This document shows, piece by piece, positions 7,069 through 16,055 of a stretch of DNA of 29,404 nt; within the stretch, counting starts at the first letter, position 1, and every line of letters begins with the position of its first letter. The notes beneath the pieces were generated by a model. The model saw nothing but the letters and a program-made list of their open reading frames with translations, was not told the origin of the DNA and ran no database searches. The position numbers and the translations under genes are program-made. Source of the DNA: Caryophanales bacterium UBA3835. GTDB lineage: Bacteria; Bacillota_I; Bacilli_A; RFN20; CAG-826. The stretch lies in NCBI GenBank assembly GCA_002392945.1, contig DGHZ01000004.1:1-29404 (forward strand), given 5' to 3'.

Positions 7069-7122
7069 AGTACGCAAATAAAAATACACGTGCTTATATG
7101 TACGAGAAAAGGAGGTAAGATT

Positions 7123-10100
7123 ATGATTAAACTAGCGATGCTTGCATCACTCACTGCTGGACTATTCTTGGGCGCTAATACTGCAGGAAACATTCCTCAA
7201 ATTAAGAAAGCTCCATTAGATACTAGAATCATCATTGAGTTAGATCGTTCTTTAGACTCATTGACTGAAGAAGGAATTACTAATGTCCAAAACAGTTTGC
7301 TAAATCGCATTCGTAGTGAAGTGACAAGCAACTTCAAAGTATTAAGTAATTACACAGTTTTAAATAACGCTATCGGTATTTCTGTGAATGAACAATATGT
7401 TAGTCAAATTACCAATTTATCCGGTGTTAAAAGTGTAACCAGAGATAAACTTCACTGGTTCCAACAAAGTAATAGCGTACAAACTATTACTGCTGATCCT
7501 GAACATGATTACGGTGGAAAAAATAACATCTCCGCTGAGACCATGAATAAACCAGACAACACTAATGATGGTGAAGGTACACTTATTGCTATTTTGGATA
7601 ACGAATTCTTCTTCCGTGGGAAACACACCGAAAAGAATGAAGCTGGTGAAGAAGTTGTCGTTCCTGCTTGGAATCATGAAACCTTCACTTCGTTTGAAGA
7701 ATTAGGTGAAACCGTTGTTCAAAGATTTGTTCCTAGGAAAAAAGTTGTTCAAGGTGTTACACATTACTTTACACCAACAGAATATTCTAAAGCTAAACAC
7801 GCTTATGAACTTGTTGATAACAAAAAAGAGTGTGGTGAAGAAGGTTCTTTATATTTCAACACTAAAGTTCCATTTTATTTCGACTATGGTGGAGAAACTC
7901 CTACCTATGGTGATAATTATGTCGCAGACTTAGACGTTTCTAGTCTTTCCGATTATCATGGTAGCCACGTTGCTTCTACCGCTTCTGGACATGCTGAGTT
8001 CTATAAAGGTATTGCTCCTAAAGCTCAACTTGTCTGTATGAAGGTCTTTACAGAATTTAGAAGTACAACCTTTACTGATCAAATGGGATTAACATCTTTC
8101 TCTGGTGCGTTTGAAATGCCAATCTTAAACGCCTTAGAAGATGCAATTAACTTAGGTGTTGATGGAATTAACATGTCATTAGGTAGCAACCTCGATGACT
8201 TTGATAGTAATTCTATTACCTTAAGAACATTAACTAGATTATCAAATGAAGGTATCTTAAGTGCAATTTCCGCTGGTAATGCTGGTAAAACCTCATTCGC
8301 ATCTTTAGGTGGATATGCTAACTGGACGAGTGAAATGGTGGAAACTGGAATTATTTCTAGTTATGTTAATAACCATTCCACAACCTCTGTAGCCTCTGCT
8401 CAACCAACTCAAATCTTCTATACTCAAGCCTTAAATATTAATGACAACTTTGTGGCCTTTGAAGACCAAGTCAAAAATAGAGAAGGTTATCCAAAAGATT
8501 ATAAAGTTGAACACGAATTAAAAGAGGACTTATTCCCAACTGGAACTGAAAAATATGGATGGGCCTATATCCCAGGATTTGGTACATCCGCTGATTATAC
8601 TGGAATTGATGTCCGTGGAAAGATTGCTATTGTTAATCGTGGTAGTTCATCCTTCGCTGATAAATATACAGTTGCTAAGAACATGGGTGCTGTTGCTCTT
8701 GTCATTATTAATAATGACCCAACTGCAAACGACTTTAACTTCCACTGTTCCTTTGGTGACACTCAACCTGAAATTCCTGTCGTCTTAATGTTATTTAAGG
8801 ACAAGGCAATCGTTGATGGTTCCTTAGGTTTACCTAAGAAAGGTAGTGACTTAGCTCTTATTGAAAATCAACTTAAAGATAATGAAAAAGCTAAGACCTC
8901 ATCAACATTTACTTCTGATGGTATTGCCTTTGACCTCGAATTAAAACCAGACATTTCTAGTCCTGGTGATTTAATTAGAGGTGCTGTCCCACCACAAAAT
9001 AAAGAAGACAAACAAAGTAGACCATATACCTCTTATGCTTTCTTAAGTGGTACATCAATGGCAGCTCCTAACTATGCTGGCGCTCAATCCGTTTTATATT
9101 CTAAATACGCAAAAGGAACATATGGAAAAGAGCCAGGCGCATTAACTGAAGCGCAACTAAAGAGTTATCGTCAAACCATTGATATGCGTATGTTATCTAC
9201 CGCAGATCCAATGTTAGACTTTGAAGATAATCCAGAAGTTCCTGGTACTAAGACCTTAACTTCTCCAAGAATTCAAGGTGCTGGCTTAGTGGACTTAGGT
9301 GGCGCTTATAGAACTGATGTCTATTTAGAAGGCGTTGATGAATTAGGTCAAAAGACCGGTAAAGCAAAACTTTCATTAAAGAATAACGATGATATCAATC
9401 AAGGTAAAGTCGCTTTAAGCTTCTATTCTCATAACGAAAGTAATGAAGAGCGTATCTATGACGCTTATCTCACAGTGATGAGACCTGCAATTAAAAACGA
9501 TAATGGTGTTGTTACTAAAGACTACACATATCGTGGAGAAATTGATGACATCACCTTATGGGCAGGAAGACATTATTGGACTGTATCTTATGATACTGAA
9601 CTTAAAGAAGATGTCGCTGTTGAAAGAGTTGCTCCAGGAGAAGTTAGTGATAAAGATTTCTATAAAGTTAGTAGAGATATTACCTATTACGCTACTGGAG
9701 ATGCTGCTCTTAACGCCAACTATGATGACGAACATCATACATGGAGTTGCAGCGAGTGTGGCGAATTACATATCGATGGTGCTACTGAATTATGTCCACA
9801 TTGTGGTGCTGATAAAGAACACCATACCGATGACTTCCTTACCACAATTAAAGCAGAAAAATATTCATATGATGCTGCTAGTGGTGAATGGGACGTCCTA
9901 CCTGGATATGATTATCAATCCACTCAAGATGTCTATATCGCTGAAAAAGTTAGCCTTGGAGAATTAACATTCGCTAAAGGTGAACAACTCAACGTATTAG
10001 ATCCATATGTTATTAGTAATGAAGTGAAATCTGAAATTCTTAAATTCTATGAATATGGATGTTATATCGAAGGTTATTTAACCTTAGAAGCCAAACAAAG

Positions 10101-11457
10101 TGGTGTTGAAGATCTTAACTTAGTCTATGTTGGATTCTTTGCTGGAGAAGGTAGTAGCTACCAAGATGCTCCAGTAGTGGAACCATTTAACTTTGAAAAA
10201 GATCCAAATAAAGTTTACCCAAGTGATTTAGTCAATGACGTTGCTAAGACCCTTGTTGGTAAAGGAACTTGTGACTTTGGAAGTACATGGATTGTTGGTT
10301 ATCTCGAACCAGGTAAAGCTTATGATACTGAACCATTCGAATATAATGACAATTCATTAAGTAACTTAGCCAAAACTTCTACTGATTGGCACTTCGTTGG
10401 TGAAGATCCATTAAGTGGAGAAATGATGGATGACGCTAAACACAATTTATATGTTGGTAATCCACACACATCTAATACGATGATTATTCAACAATTCGTG
10501 TTACGTTCTGCCGCTGATAATTATTTCGAAATTAGAAACCGCGAAACCGGTAAACTAGTTTATAAATCCTGTATGATTGACGCAGCTAATGCTTATGGTT
10601 ATATGGGCAAATGGCCACTATATAAATCACACGTTAATGGTGATAGATTAGGTAGCTATATTGCTGATAAAGCCTTAGCGGTCGTTCCATTATACGACAC
10701 CACCACAGGTGAAGCGTTCCAAGATGGAATTTATGATATAACCTTTAATTATTTACTCGCGGGCACGAACACTTGGACAAGTGATTATGCTGCAACACGT
10801 GATGTTTATAAATACACATTGCATATTGATAGCACCGCACCAAAAGTGAGCAAGGTTATCCATGATAGCGAAAAAGCGACAGTGAGATTCAATCTTGAAG
10901 AATCTAATCTCGCTTACGCAGCATTTGGTGGCATTCACGGTGGTATGCAAGAAGTGAAGACTGATGGTGATGGACAACAATATATTGAAGTCACTGAAGA
11001 CAAATTAGTCCAACTTCTCAATGATAATCCAAACGAATTCACTGATGATTCTGGAAGACTTTACATCTCCTTAATGGATAAAGCCTTCGGACAAACCGGT
11101 GTTATTGTTAGATTCAAATACGTGTTTAAGACTGACGAATACGATTTCGATGATTATATCATGGGTCAACACGCAAAACTCAAAGCCAATCATGACTTAA
11201 TCGACCGCGGATTATATATCTCAGTCATTGAAGTTGGTAAAGATGGTTATGAAGTCGTGGAGGACGGAGATATCTCCAAATTCACCGAATTCATGAAAAA
11301 CAACGAAGTTGTTGAACATATCGAATATCACACTATCGTCACTGGTGGTTGTGGTGGTAATGTTGTAGCAACTAGTGTCATCTTATCCGCATTATCATTA
11401 AGCGCAATTGTCTTATTAGCAATTGCTAGAAAAAAGAAAAAAATAGGAGGTAAATAA
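7123..11457 (+). CDS. Large cell-surface subtilisin-like serine protease (S8, lactocepin-like)
   Basis: The product has 1444 residues from the ATG at 7123, chosen for its perfect GGAGGT twelve bases upstream and the signal peptide that follows (MIKLAMLASLTAGLFLG). Order: signal (1-20), I9-like propeptide (about 33-108), catalytic domain with Asp159 (LIAILDNEF), His279 (DYHGSHVAS), oxyanion Asn386 (SAGNAG) and Ser645 (SGTSMAAPNYAG). A PA domain is inserted between Asn386 and Ser645 (about 455-565). An Fn3-like region follows (about 700-830), then a zinc-ribbon-like pair CSEC (876-879) and CPHC (891-894) flanked by His residues. The end is GGCGG, a membrane helix and ARKKKK. All three catalytic residues are intact. 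It sits directly ahead of the oppA gene, seven bases after its stop carrying the oppA ribosome site, so it probably produces the peptides imported by Opp. No LPXTG. Confidence 0.93.
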   Translation: MIKLAMLASLTAGLFLGANTAGNIPQIKKAPLDTRIIIELDRSLDSLTEEGITNVQNSLLNRIRSEVTSNFKVLSNYTVLNNAIGISVNEQYVSQITNLSGVKSVTRDKLHWFQQSNSVQTITADPEHDYGGKNNISAETMNKPDNTNDGEGTLIAILDNEFFFRGKHTEKNEAGEEVVVPAWNHETFTSFEELGETVVQRFVPRKKVVQGVTHYFTPTEYSKAKHAYELVDNKKECGEEGSLYFNTKVPFYFDYGGETPTYGDNYVADLDVSSLSDYHGSHVASTASGHAEFYKGIAPKAQLVCMKVFTEFRSTTFTDQMGLTSFSGAFEMPILNALEDAINLGVDGINMSLGSNLDDFDSNSITLRTLTRLSNEGILSAISAGNAGKTSFASLGGYANWTSEMVETGIISSYVNNHSTTSVASAQPTQIFYTQALNINDNFVAFEDQVKNREGYPKDYKVEHELKEDLFPTGTEKYGWAYIPGFGTSADYTGIDVRGKIAIVNRGSSSFADKYTVAKNMGAVALVIINNDPTANDFNFHCSFGDTQPEIPVVLMLFKDKAIVDGSLGLPKKGSDLALIENQLKDNEKAKTSSTFTSDGIAFDLELKPDISSPGDLIRGAVPPQNKEDKQSRPYTSYAFLSGTSMAAPNYAGAQSVLYSKYAKGTYGKEPGALTEAQLKSYRQTIDMRMLSTADPMLDFEDNPEVPGTKTLTSPRIQGAGLVDLGGAYRTDVYLEGVDELGQKTGKAKLSLKNNDDINQGKVALSFYSHNESNEERIYDAYLTVMRPAIKNDNGVVTKDYTYRGEIDDITLWAGRHYWTVSYDTELKEDVAVERVAPGEVSDKDFYKVSRDITYYATGDAALNANYDDEHHTWSCSECGELHIDGATELCPHCGADKEHHTDDFLTTIKAEKYSYDAASGEWDVLPGYDYQSTQDVYIAEKVSLGELTFAKGEQLNVLDPYVISNEVKSEILKFYEYGCYIEGYLTLEAKQSGVEDLNLVYVGFFAGEGSSYQDAPVVEPFNFEKDPNKVYPSDLVNDVAKTLVGKGTCDFGSTWIVGYLEPGKAYDTEPFEYNDNSLSNLAKTSTDWHFVGEDPLSGEMMDDAKHNLYVGNPHTSNTMIIQQFVLRSAADNYFEIRNRETGKLVYKSCMIDAANAYGYMGKWPLYKSHVNGDRLGSYIADKALAVVPLYDTTTGEAFQDGIYDITFNYLLAGTNTWTSDYAATRDVYKYTLHIDSTAPKVSKVIHDSEKATVRFNLEESNLAYAAFGGIHGGMQEVKTDGDGQQYIEVTEDKLVQLLNDNPNEFTDDSGRLYISLMDKAFGQTGVIVRFKYVFKTDEYDFDDYIMGQHAKLKANHDLIDRGLYISVIEVGKDGYEVVEDGDISKFTEFMKNNEVVEHIEYHTIVTGGCGGNVVATSVILSALSLSAIVLLAIARKKKKIGGK

Positions 11458-11458
11458 T

Positions 11459-14400
11459 ATGAAAAAAGTTCGTTATTTATTCTTAACAGCGTCCGCCTTA
11501 TCAATAATGTTTGGCCTCGCTAGCTGTGGTGATGCACCTAGCAGCCCACAAGCAGACTTCGATTTTACAATCGAATTAAACACAAAAAGAACAAAGGTTT
11601 ATTTAAATGAGTACGAAAAGGATCCTGAAGGATTCGATGATCATATCGTCGTTCATGAATCTAATAAACTTCCTGGCGTAAATTATAACTACACCTATAG
11701 AGTGAAGTCTGGTGGCAGTTCTGAATATGTTTCAGTTGATAAAAGTGGTTATATTACCCCTAAAAAATTAACTGATGATTTAATGCCAACAGTTAAGATT
11801 CAAGTTTACGAAGAAGTTTCTGATATCACTCGTACCATTTCCTTCCAAATCACCAATAGAAACCCATCTGCGAATACAGGTGCAAACTATTCTTCTAGCA
11901 AAGAAGAAAAGAACATTATTCTTGGTGAATTAGAATCCTTTGCAATGAATAACTTCCTCACTGGTATCACCTTATTTGAAAATGGTGGTTGGGTGAGATA
12001 CGCTAACCGTGTCAAATTAGGAACTGAAACTTATGTTCCTGGTTATGGCTTTGGTTTATTATCAGAAGGTTCATTAAATGGAAATCTTCCAGGAATTACT
12101 GATGAATGGAAGTCCTATTTAAGAAGTGCAACAAGCTCAGAAACATATTCTATTAATGCTTGGAACGCTGAAGGTAGCCAAATCAGTGATTTAAATGGTT
12201 ACATTACTTCTGGTTTCTGGAGTACTAGACTTGATGATACTGGAAATACCTATGAATGGTATCCATGTTTAGCAAAAGATCAAGTTACTAGATATGATCT
12301 AGATGCTGAAGGAGAAGCCACTTCTACTCAAACTGTTTATAACAATAGACCTATCCCAGTCGGTGATGATGGTAAATTAATTACCCACAAAACCAAAAAT
12401 GAAAAGGGTTTATATCGTAGATGGAGAGTTTACGTTAAAACTAGCGAAGTTCAATACCGCACTATGGCTCCTAATGGATATGATGGAAGAGCTGTTCAAT
12501 TAGAAGACTATGTCTTCCCATTCAAAATGCTCTTAACTCAAGCCTGTGGTACTTTCCGTGGTGCTGAATTAGCTTCTGATACTTCTTACGGTATTAAAGG
12601 TGGTTACACCTACTTTAGAAATACTAAAGACAGCACTCCTGAAAAAGCTGATGCTGAATTTAATAGAGTTACTAACTATGATTCTGAAACCGGTGTTAGA
12701 AAATTCGGTGGTGAATTAGGTATTACCACTGGTAAATCTGATGAACTCGGTAATGGTGAATACATTGAATTCGAATTAATCAACCCAATTGATGATTTCA
12801 CCGCAATGTATACTTTAAGTAGTAACTTATATTCTCCTCTTCCAGAATCATTCATGGTTAATCTTCCAGAAAATAACAATAGTTGGATTAGCGCTGCTAA
12901 AAACTATGGTGAATATGGTAAAAAACCATCCGCTGAAGATGATACTGATTGGTTTAGAAGAAATATGTTATGTGTTGGTCCTTTCTATTTAGAAAGATGG
13001 GATACCAACTCTCAAATTATCTTTAAATTAAATGAAAACTGGTTTGAACACAATTTAGGTGCTAAATCTAGATATCACATTCCTGGTGTTCATATTTCTA
13101 TCGAGTCTAAAGCTCAAAAAGACCCTGACCATGTTTGGAACTTATTTAATAAGGGCAAACTTGATAGTGCAGGTATTCCAAAATCTTACTTAGAAAGTAA
13201 AGATCATGACCCTGTACCAGAGGCTGGAAAACAAGATAAGAAGACTAGAGGTGATTCTACCTTCAAGCTTAACGTTAACTCTTGTGACCAAGAGATGAGC
13301 GATTACTTATTCGGACCTGAAGGAAAGATTGAAAAACACAATCCAGGTAGAAAAGTCAAACCATGGATGGCTAATAATGACTTCTTAAGAGGTTTATTCT
13401 GGTCTATTAAGAGAAAAGACTTTGCTGAAGCTCGTGGTGTTAACCCATCCTATGAATATTTTGCTGATGCATACTTAACTGATGTTTGGAATGAACAAAA
13501 AGGTAAGTATGAAACAAAATCTTATAACACAACTGATCCTCATAGAGAAGCTTTAACAAGCTTCTTAGGATTTGATCCAACCGATCCTGATTATCGTTAT
13601 ACTGAGGCTGCGATGTATGGTTATAGTAACGACTTAGCTGTTATTTATTTCCAAACCGCTGTTTCTGAATTAGTGAAATCTGGTGATATCATTCTTGGAA
13701 CTAAAGCTGCTCCAACTGAAATCAATATTGAGATTTGGTGGATGTATCAATCCGATATCGATGAATACGGTAAAGATATTAAAAACTATTTTGAAGAAGC
13801 ATTTAACAACAACGCTGTTGCTAATAGCTGCGTTAGATTAAATGTTATCAATGATAACGTTACCGATTGGCAAGACGTCTATAAGAAACACCTTATGACT
13901 GGTGAATTCGATTTAGGCTTTGGTGCTATTAGTGGTAACACTTTAAACCCACTTAACTTCATGGAAGTTTTAAGAAGTGATAACTCTTCTGGCTTCACCC
14001 TTAACTGGGGTACTGATACTTCTAAAGTCTCTGAAACCTACCCAATTATCTTTGACGGACAAGAATGGTCCTATGATGCTTTATGGGCAGCTGGAGACCA
14101 TGGTGTCATCGCTCAAGAAGGTGAAGAAAAGAAACCAGTTGAATATGGTTATATGAAGGCTCCAAGAGATCTCGAAGATCCTGAAAAAGTTCTTGAAGGT
14201 GGCGATTTATCTAAAGGTGGTATTTTACAAATCCCATTTAAATTCGTGGAAATCGATGAAGGTGTTGATTTTGAAATTACCAAGGTTCAAATCTATCTCC
14301 CTGGCACTGATAATTTAGTTATTACTAAAGATGATATTGAAGTCCTCAACATTATTAAAGATGGATCTGGTAAAGTTACCTCTTTAGAGGTTAAAATCTC

Positions 14401-14650
14401 TGCCGCTGTTGGTGAAGATATCAATAGTAGATTATTCGAAGCTAACGACTTACAAGACGCTTGGGAAAGAGAAACTGATCCAGAGAAAAAAGCTGATATC
14501 GCCAAACCATTTAAGATGACTAAATATGACTTATATTGGTCTGTTGAAGTTTACTTCGACTTAGAAATCTCTGGTGCAATGCCTGTTGAAAATGTCTACT
14601 ATGTCGCCGCAAGCGAAAGTGACGTTAATAAAAGTTTTGCACGTAGATAG
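11459..14650 (+). CDS. oppA: Oligopeptide-binding lipoprotein of the Opp transporter (SBP family 5), enlarged
   Basis: A 1063-residue lipoprotein, about twice the usual OppA length. The lipobox is GLASC with lipidated Cys23. An N-terminal Ig-like region (about 35-140) precedes the binding domain. SBP_bac_5 landmarks: CVGPFYLERW followed by IIFKLNENWF (about 505-535, the GTGPYxL...NPxYW block), NNDFLRGLFWSIKRKDFAE (about 640-660, the VRxAxxxAIDR block) and GEFDLGFGAISG (about 815-830, the DFDxxxxGW block). The extra length lies in insertions and a beta-rich C-terminal part. A perfect AGGAGGT sits inside the end of the protease gene. It captures peptides on the outer face of the membrane and delivers them to OppBC. 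Substrate class is inferred from family and from the linked protease. Confidence 0.88.
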   Translation: MKKVRYLFLTASALSIMFGLASCGDAPSSPQADFDFTIELNTKRTKVYLNEYEKDPEGFDDHIVVHESNKLPGVNYNYTYRVKSGGSSEYVSVDKSGYITPKKLTDDLMPTVKIQVYEEVSDITRTISFQITNRNPSANTGANYSSSKEEKNIILGELESFAMNNFLTGITLFENGGWVRYANRVKLGTETYVPGYGFGLLSEGSLNGNLPGITDEWKSYLRSATSSETYSINAWNAEGSQISDLNGYITSGFWSTRLDDTGNTYEWYPCLAKDQVTRYDLDAEGEATSTQTVYNNRPIPVGDDGKLITHKTKNEKGLYRRWRVYVKTSEVQYRTMAPNGYDGRAVQLEDYVFPFKMLLTQACGTFRGAELASDTSYGIKGGYTYFRNTKDSTPEKADAEFNRVTNYDSETGVRKFGGELGITTGKSDELGNGEYIEFELINPIDDFTAMYTLSSNLYSPLPESFMVNLPENNNSWISAAKNYGEYGKKPSAEDDTDWFRRNMLCVGPFYLERWDTNSQIIFKLNENWFEHNLGAKSRYHIPGVHISIESKAQKDPDHVWNLFNKGKLDSAGIPKSYLESKDHDPVPEAGKQDKKTRGDSTFKLNVNSCDQEMSDYLFGPEGKIEKHNPGRKVKPWMANNDFLRGLFWSIKRKDFAEARGVNPSYEYFADAYLTDVWNEQKGKYETKSYNTTDPHREALTSFLGFDPTDPDYRYTEAAMYGYSNDLAVIYFQTAVSELVKSGDIILGTKAAPTEINIEIWWMYQSDIDEYGKDIKNYFEEAFNNNAVANSCVRLNVINDNVTDWQDVYKKHLMTGEFDLGFGAISGNTLNPLNFMEVLRSDNSSGFTLNWGTDTSKVSETYPIIFDGQEWSYDALWAAGDHGVIAQEGEEKKPVEYGYMKAPRDLEDPEKVLEGGDLSKGGILQIPFKFVEIDEGVDFEITKVQIYLPGTDNLVITKDDIEVLNIIKDGSGKVTSLEVKISAAVGEDINSRLFEANDLQDAWERETDPEKKADIAKPFKMTKYDLYWSVEVYFDLEISGAMPVENVYYVAASESDVNKSFARR

Positions 14651-14665
14651 AAGGAGGTTCTAATT

Positions 14666-15874
14666 ATGAGAAAATTAGCTCTTTCAATTCTTAGCTTAAC
14701 CGGCATCGTCGCATTAACTGGATGTGGTGAAAACTACCGCTATGAACCATATGTAGTGGTGGAACATAAAACCCCAACTAAAATTTATGTTGACGAACCT
14801 GGTTTAGTAATGTTTGTTGGAGACACCAAACAAGTTCACACCAATATTAGACCATTAGATGCAGCTGATGCCGAACTCGTTTATGCGAGTACTAATAATA
14901 GCGTTGCTACTGTTTCTGATAAAGGTTTAGTTACTGCTGTGGGCGCTGGTAGTGCCACAATCACAATTTCTAGTAAAGAAGATCCAACAATTTTTGATGA
15001 AGTTGTGGTCGGAGTTGAGAAAAATATCATCACTGGTACAACCGCTGAAGAAAAGAAAGCTCAACAAGCCGAACTTAAAACTGCTTTAACAAAGCAAAAG
15101 AAAACACAAACTGATAATTATGGTAGTTCTAATAACCTGACAAATGTTTTTGTTAAAAATGGTTATGTGATTTCTACAACTAGAGATGGTGAACACTATA
15201 GCAGCGAGAACGTTAGACAAAATTTCCTCGCCAGTAGAGAAGGATTCTTTGAATTCCAAATCGAAAGTGCGGAAATTCGTTCCCCAGGTGGAAACGCATC
15301 ATTTGATTCCTATGGCTATATCTTCTTCTGTAACGAAGACTTTGACGCTCACATCTATAAATATAGCGATAACGCCAAAAGAAGATGTGAAGTTAAAGCC
15401 CAAGATTTACTTGGTAAAGCTGATGAAACTGAAGTTGTTTGCTTAATGCTTGATCAATTCTTCGTTGCTGGTAGAAAAATCCTTACCAACCAATTCACTA
15501 ATGCTTTAGAATCTAGTGATATTTCTTCTGGTTCTACTGCTTCTAAAGGTGGATTCTCTGAGGGCGGAGTAAAATCTGCTGGATACTATAAATCAGCAGC
15601 CCCTACACCACAAACCGTTGGTAACGAAGATGAAAGCGATTTAAACATTCCAGCTGGAACAACAATTCTATATTCTACTGAAACTGCTCATCACTGGACG
15701 GACGGCAGAATTGATGCAACTTATGGCGTATCCAAATTTGAATACGATTTAGATGGTCATCACTACGTCCACACCGAGATGAGTTACACAACAGTTTTAT
15801 TAGAAGAAGAAGTAAAAATCGTTTATCCAAATAAAGACGACTATCAAAAAGTTGCCGGATTATTCGACTTATAA
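14666..15874 (+). CDS. Lipoprotein with Big_2 Ig-like domain, function unknown
   Basis: A 402-residue lipoprotein with lipobox ALTGC (Cys20) and a perfect AAGGAGGT seven bases before the ATG. Residues about 37-116 form a Big_2-type bacterial Ig-like domain: VGDTKQVHTNIRP, then NNSVATVSDKGLVTAVGAGS and ATITISS. The remaining 280 residues contain no domain I recognise; it is Asp/Glu/Lys-rich with a long Ser/Gly segment around 290-310. It is the third gene of the protease-oppA operon, 15 bases after oppA, and is followed by a strong terminator. An accessory subunit of the surface peptide-capture complex is a reasonable inference from position only. Confidence 0.85.
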   Translation: MRKLALSILSLTGIVALTGCGENYRYEPYVVVEHKTPTKIYVDEPGLVMFVGDTKQVHTNIRPLDAADAELVYASTNNSVATVSDKGLVTAVGAGSATITISSKEDPTIFDEVVVGVEKNIITGTTAEEKKAQQAELKTALTKQKKTQTDNYGSSNNLTNVFVKNGYVISTTRDGEHYSSENVRQNFLASREGFFEFQIESAEIRSPGGNASFDSYGYIFFCNEDFDAHIYKYSDNAKRRCEVKAQDLLGKADETEVVCLMLDQFFVAGRKILTNQFTNALESSDISSGSTASKGGFSEGGVKSAGYYKSAAPTPQTVGNEDESDLNIPAGTTILYSTETAHHWTDGRIDATYGVSKFEYDLDGHHYVHTEMSYTTVLLEEEVKIVYPNKDDYQKVAGLFDL

Positions 15875-15894
15875 TCTTTAAAAATATTACAATT

Positions 15895-15921
15895 AGGACG
15901 CTTTATGCGTCCTTTTCTTTT
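15895..15921 (+). terminator. terminator of the protease-oppA-lipoprotein operon
   Basis: AGGACGC (15895-15901) pairs perfectly with GCGTCCT (15907-15913) around TTTAT, followed by a T-rich tail. It shows that oppBCDF is a separate transcription unit. Confidence 0.9.
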
Positions 15922-15961
15922 GCTATTTTGTCTTCGCTTGCCGTCACTATTTTGCTATTTT
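15918..15961 (+). repeat. 12-base direct repeat pair upstream of the oppB promoter
   Basis: TTTTGCTATTTT occurs at 15918-15929 and again at 15950-15961, 32 bases apart (about three helical turns), just upstream of the -35 of the oppB promoter. It may be a paired regulator site or chance in T-rich DNA. Confidence 0.3.
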
Positions 15962-15984
15962 TTGATAGAAAAAAATATCTAAGG

Positions 15985-16013
15985 TTGTCTATATTTTCAG
16001 TTTGATATATAAT
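15985..16013 (+). promoter_or_regulatory. promoter of the oppBCDF operon
   Basis: TTGTCT (15985-15990) and a perfect TATAAT (16008-16013) are separated by 17 bases. The predicted start is about 35 bases before the oppB ATG. Confidence 0.75.
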
Positions 16014-16055
16014 AAACAAACAATTTATTAAATTAAATTGTAGAACCGAAGAAAA

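Noticed and set aside
7015..7122. TTG start at 7015 for the protease
   Set aside because: It lies within the T-run of the preceding terminator and upstream of the predicted promoter; the ATG at 7123 has a perfect ribosome site and a signal peptide.
9503..9967. 154-codon open frame on the + strand in a second frame
   Set aside because: It is inside the protease gene in another frame, without a ribosome site and with unlikely composition.
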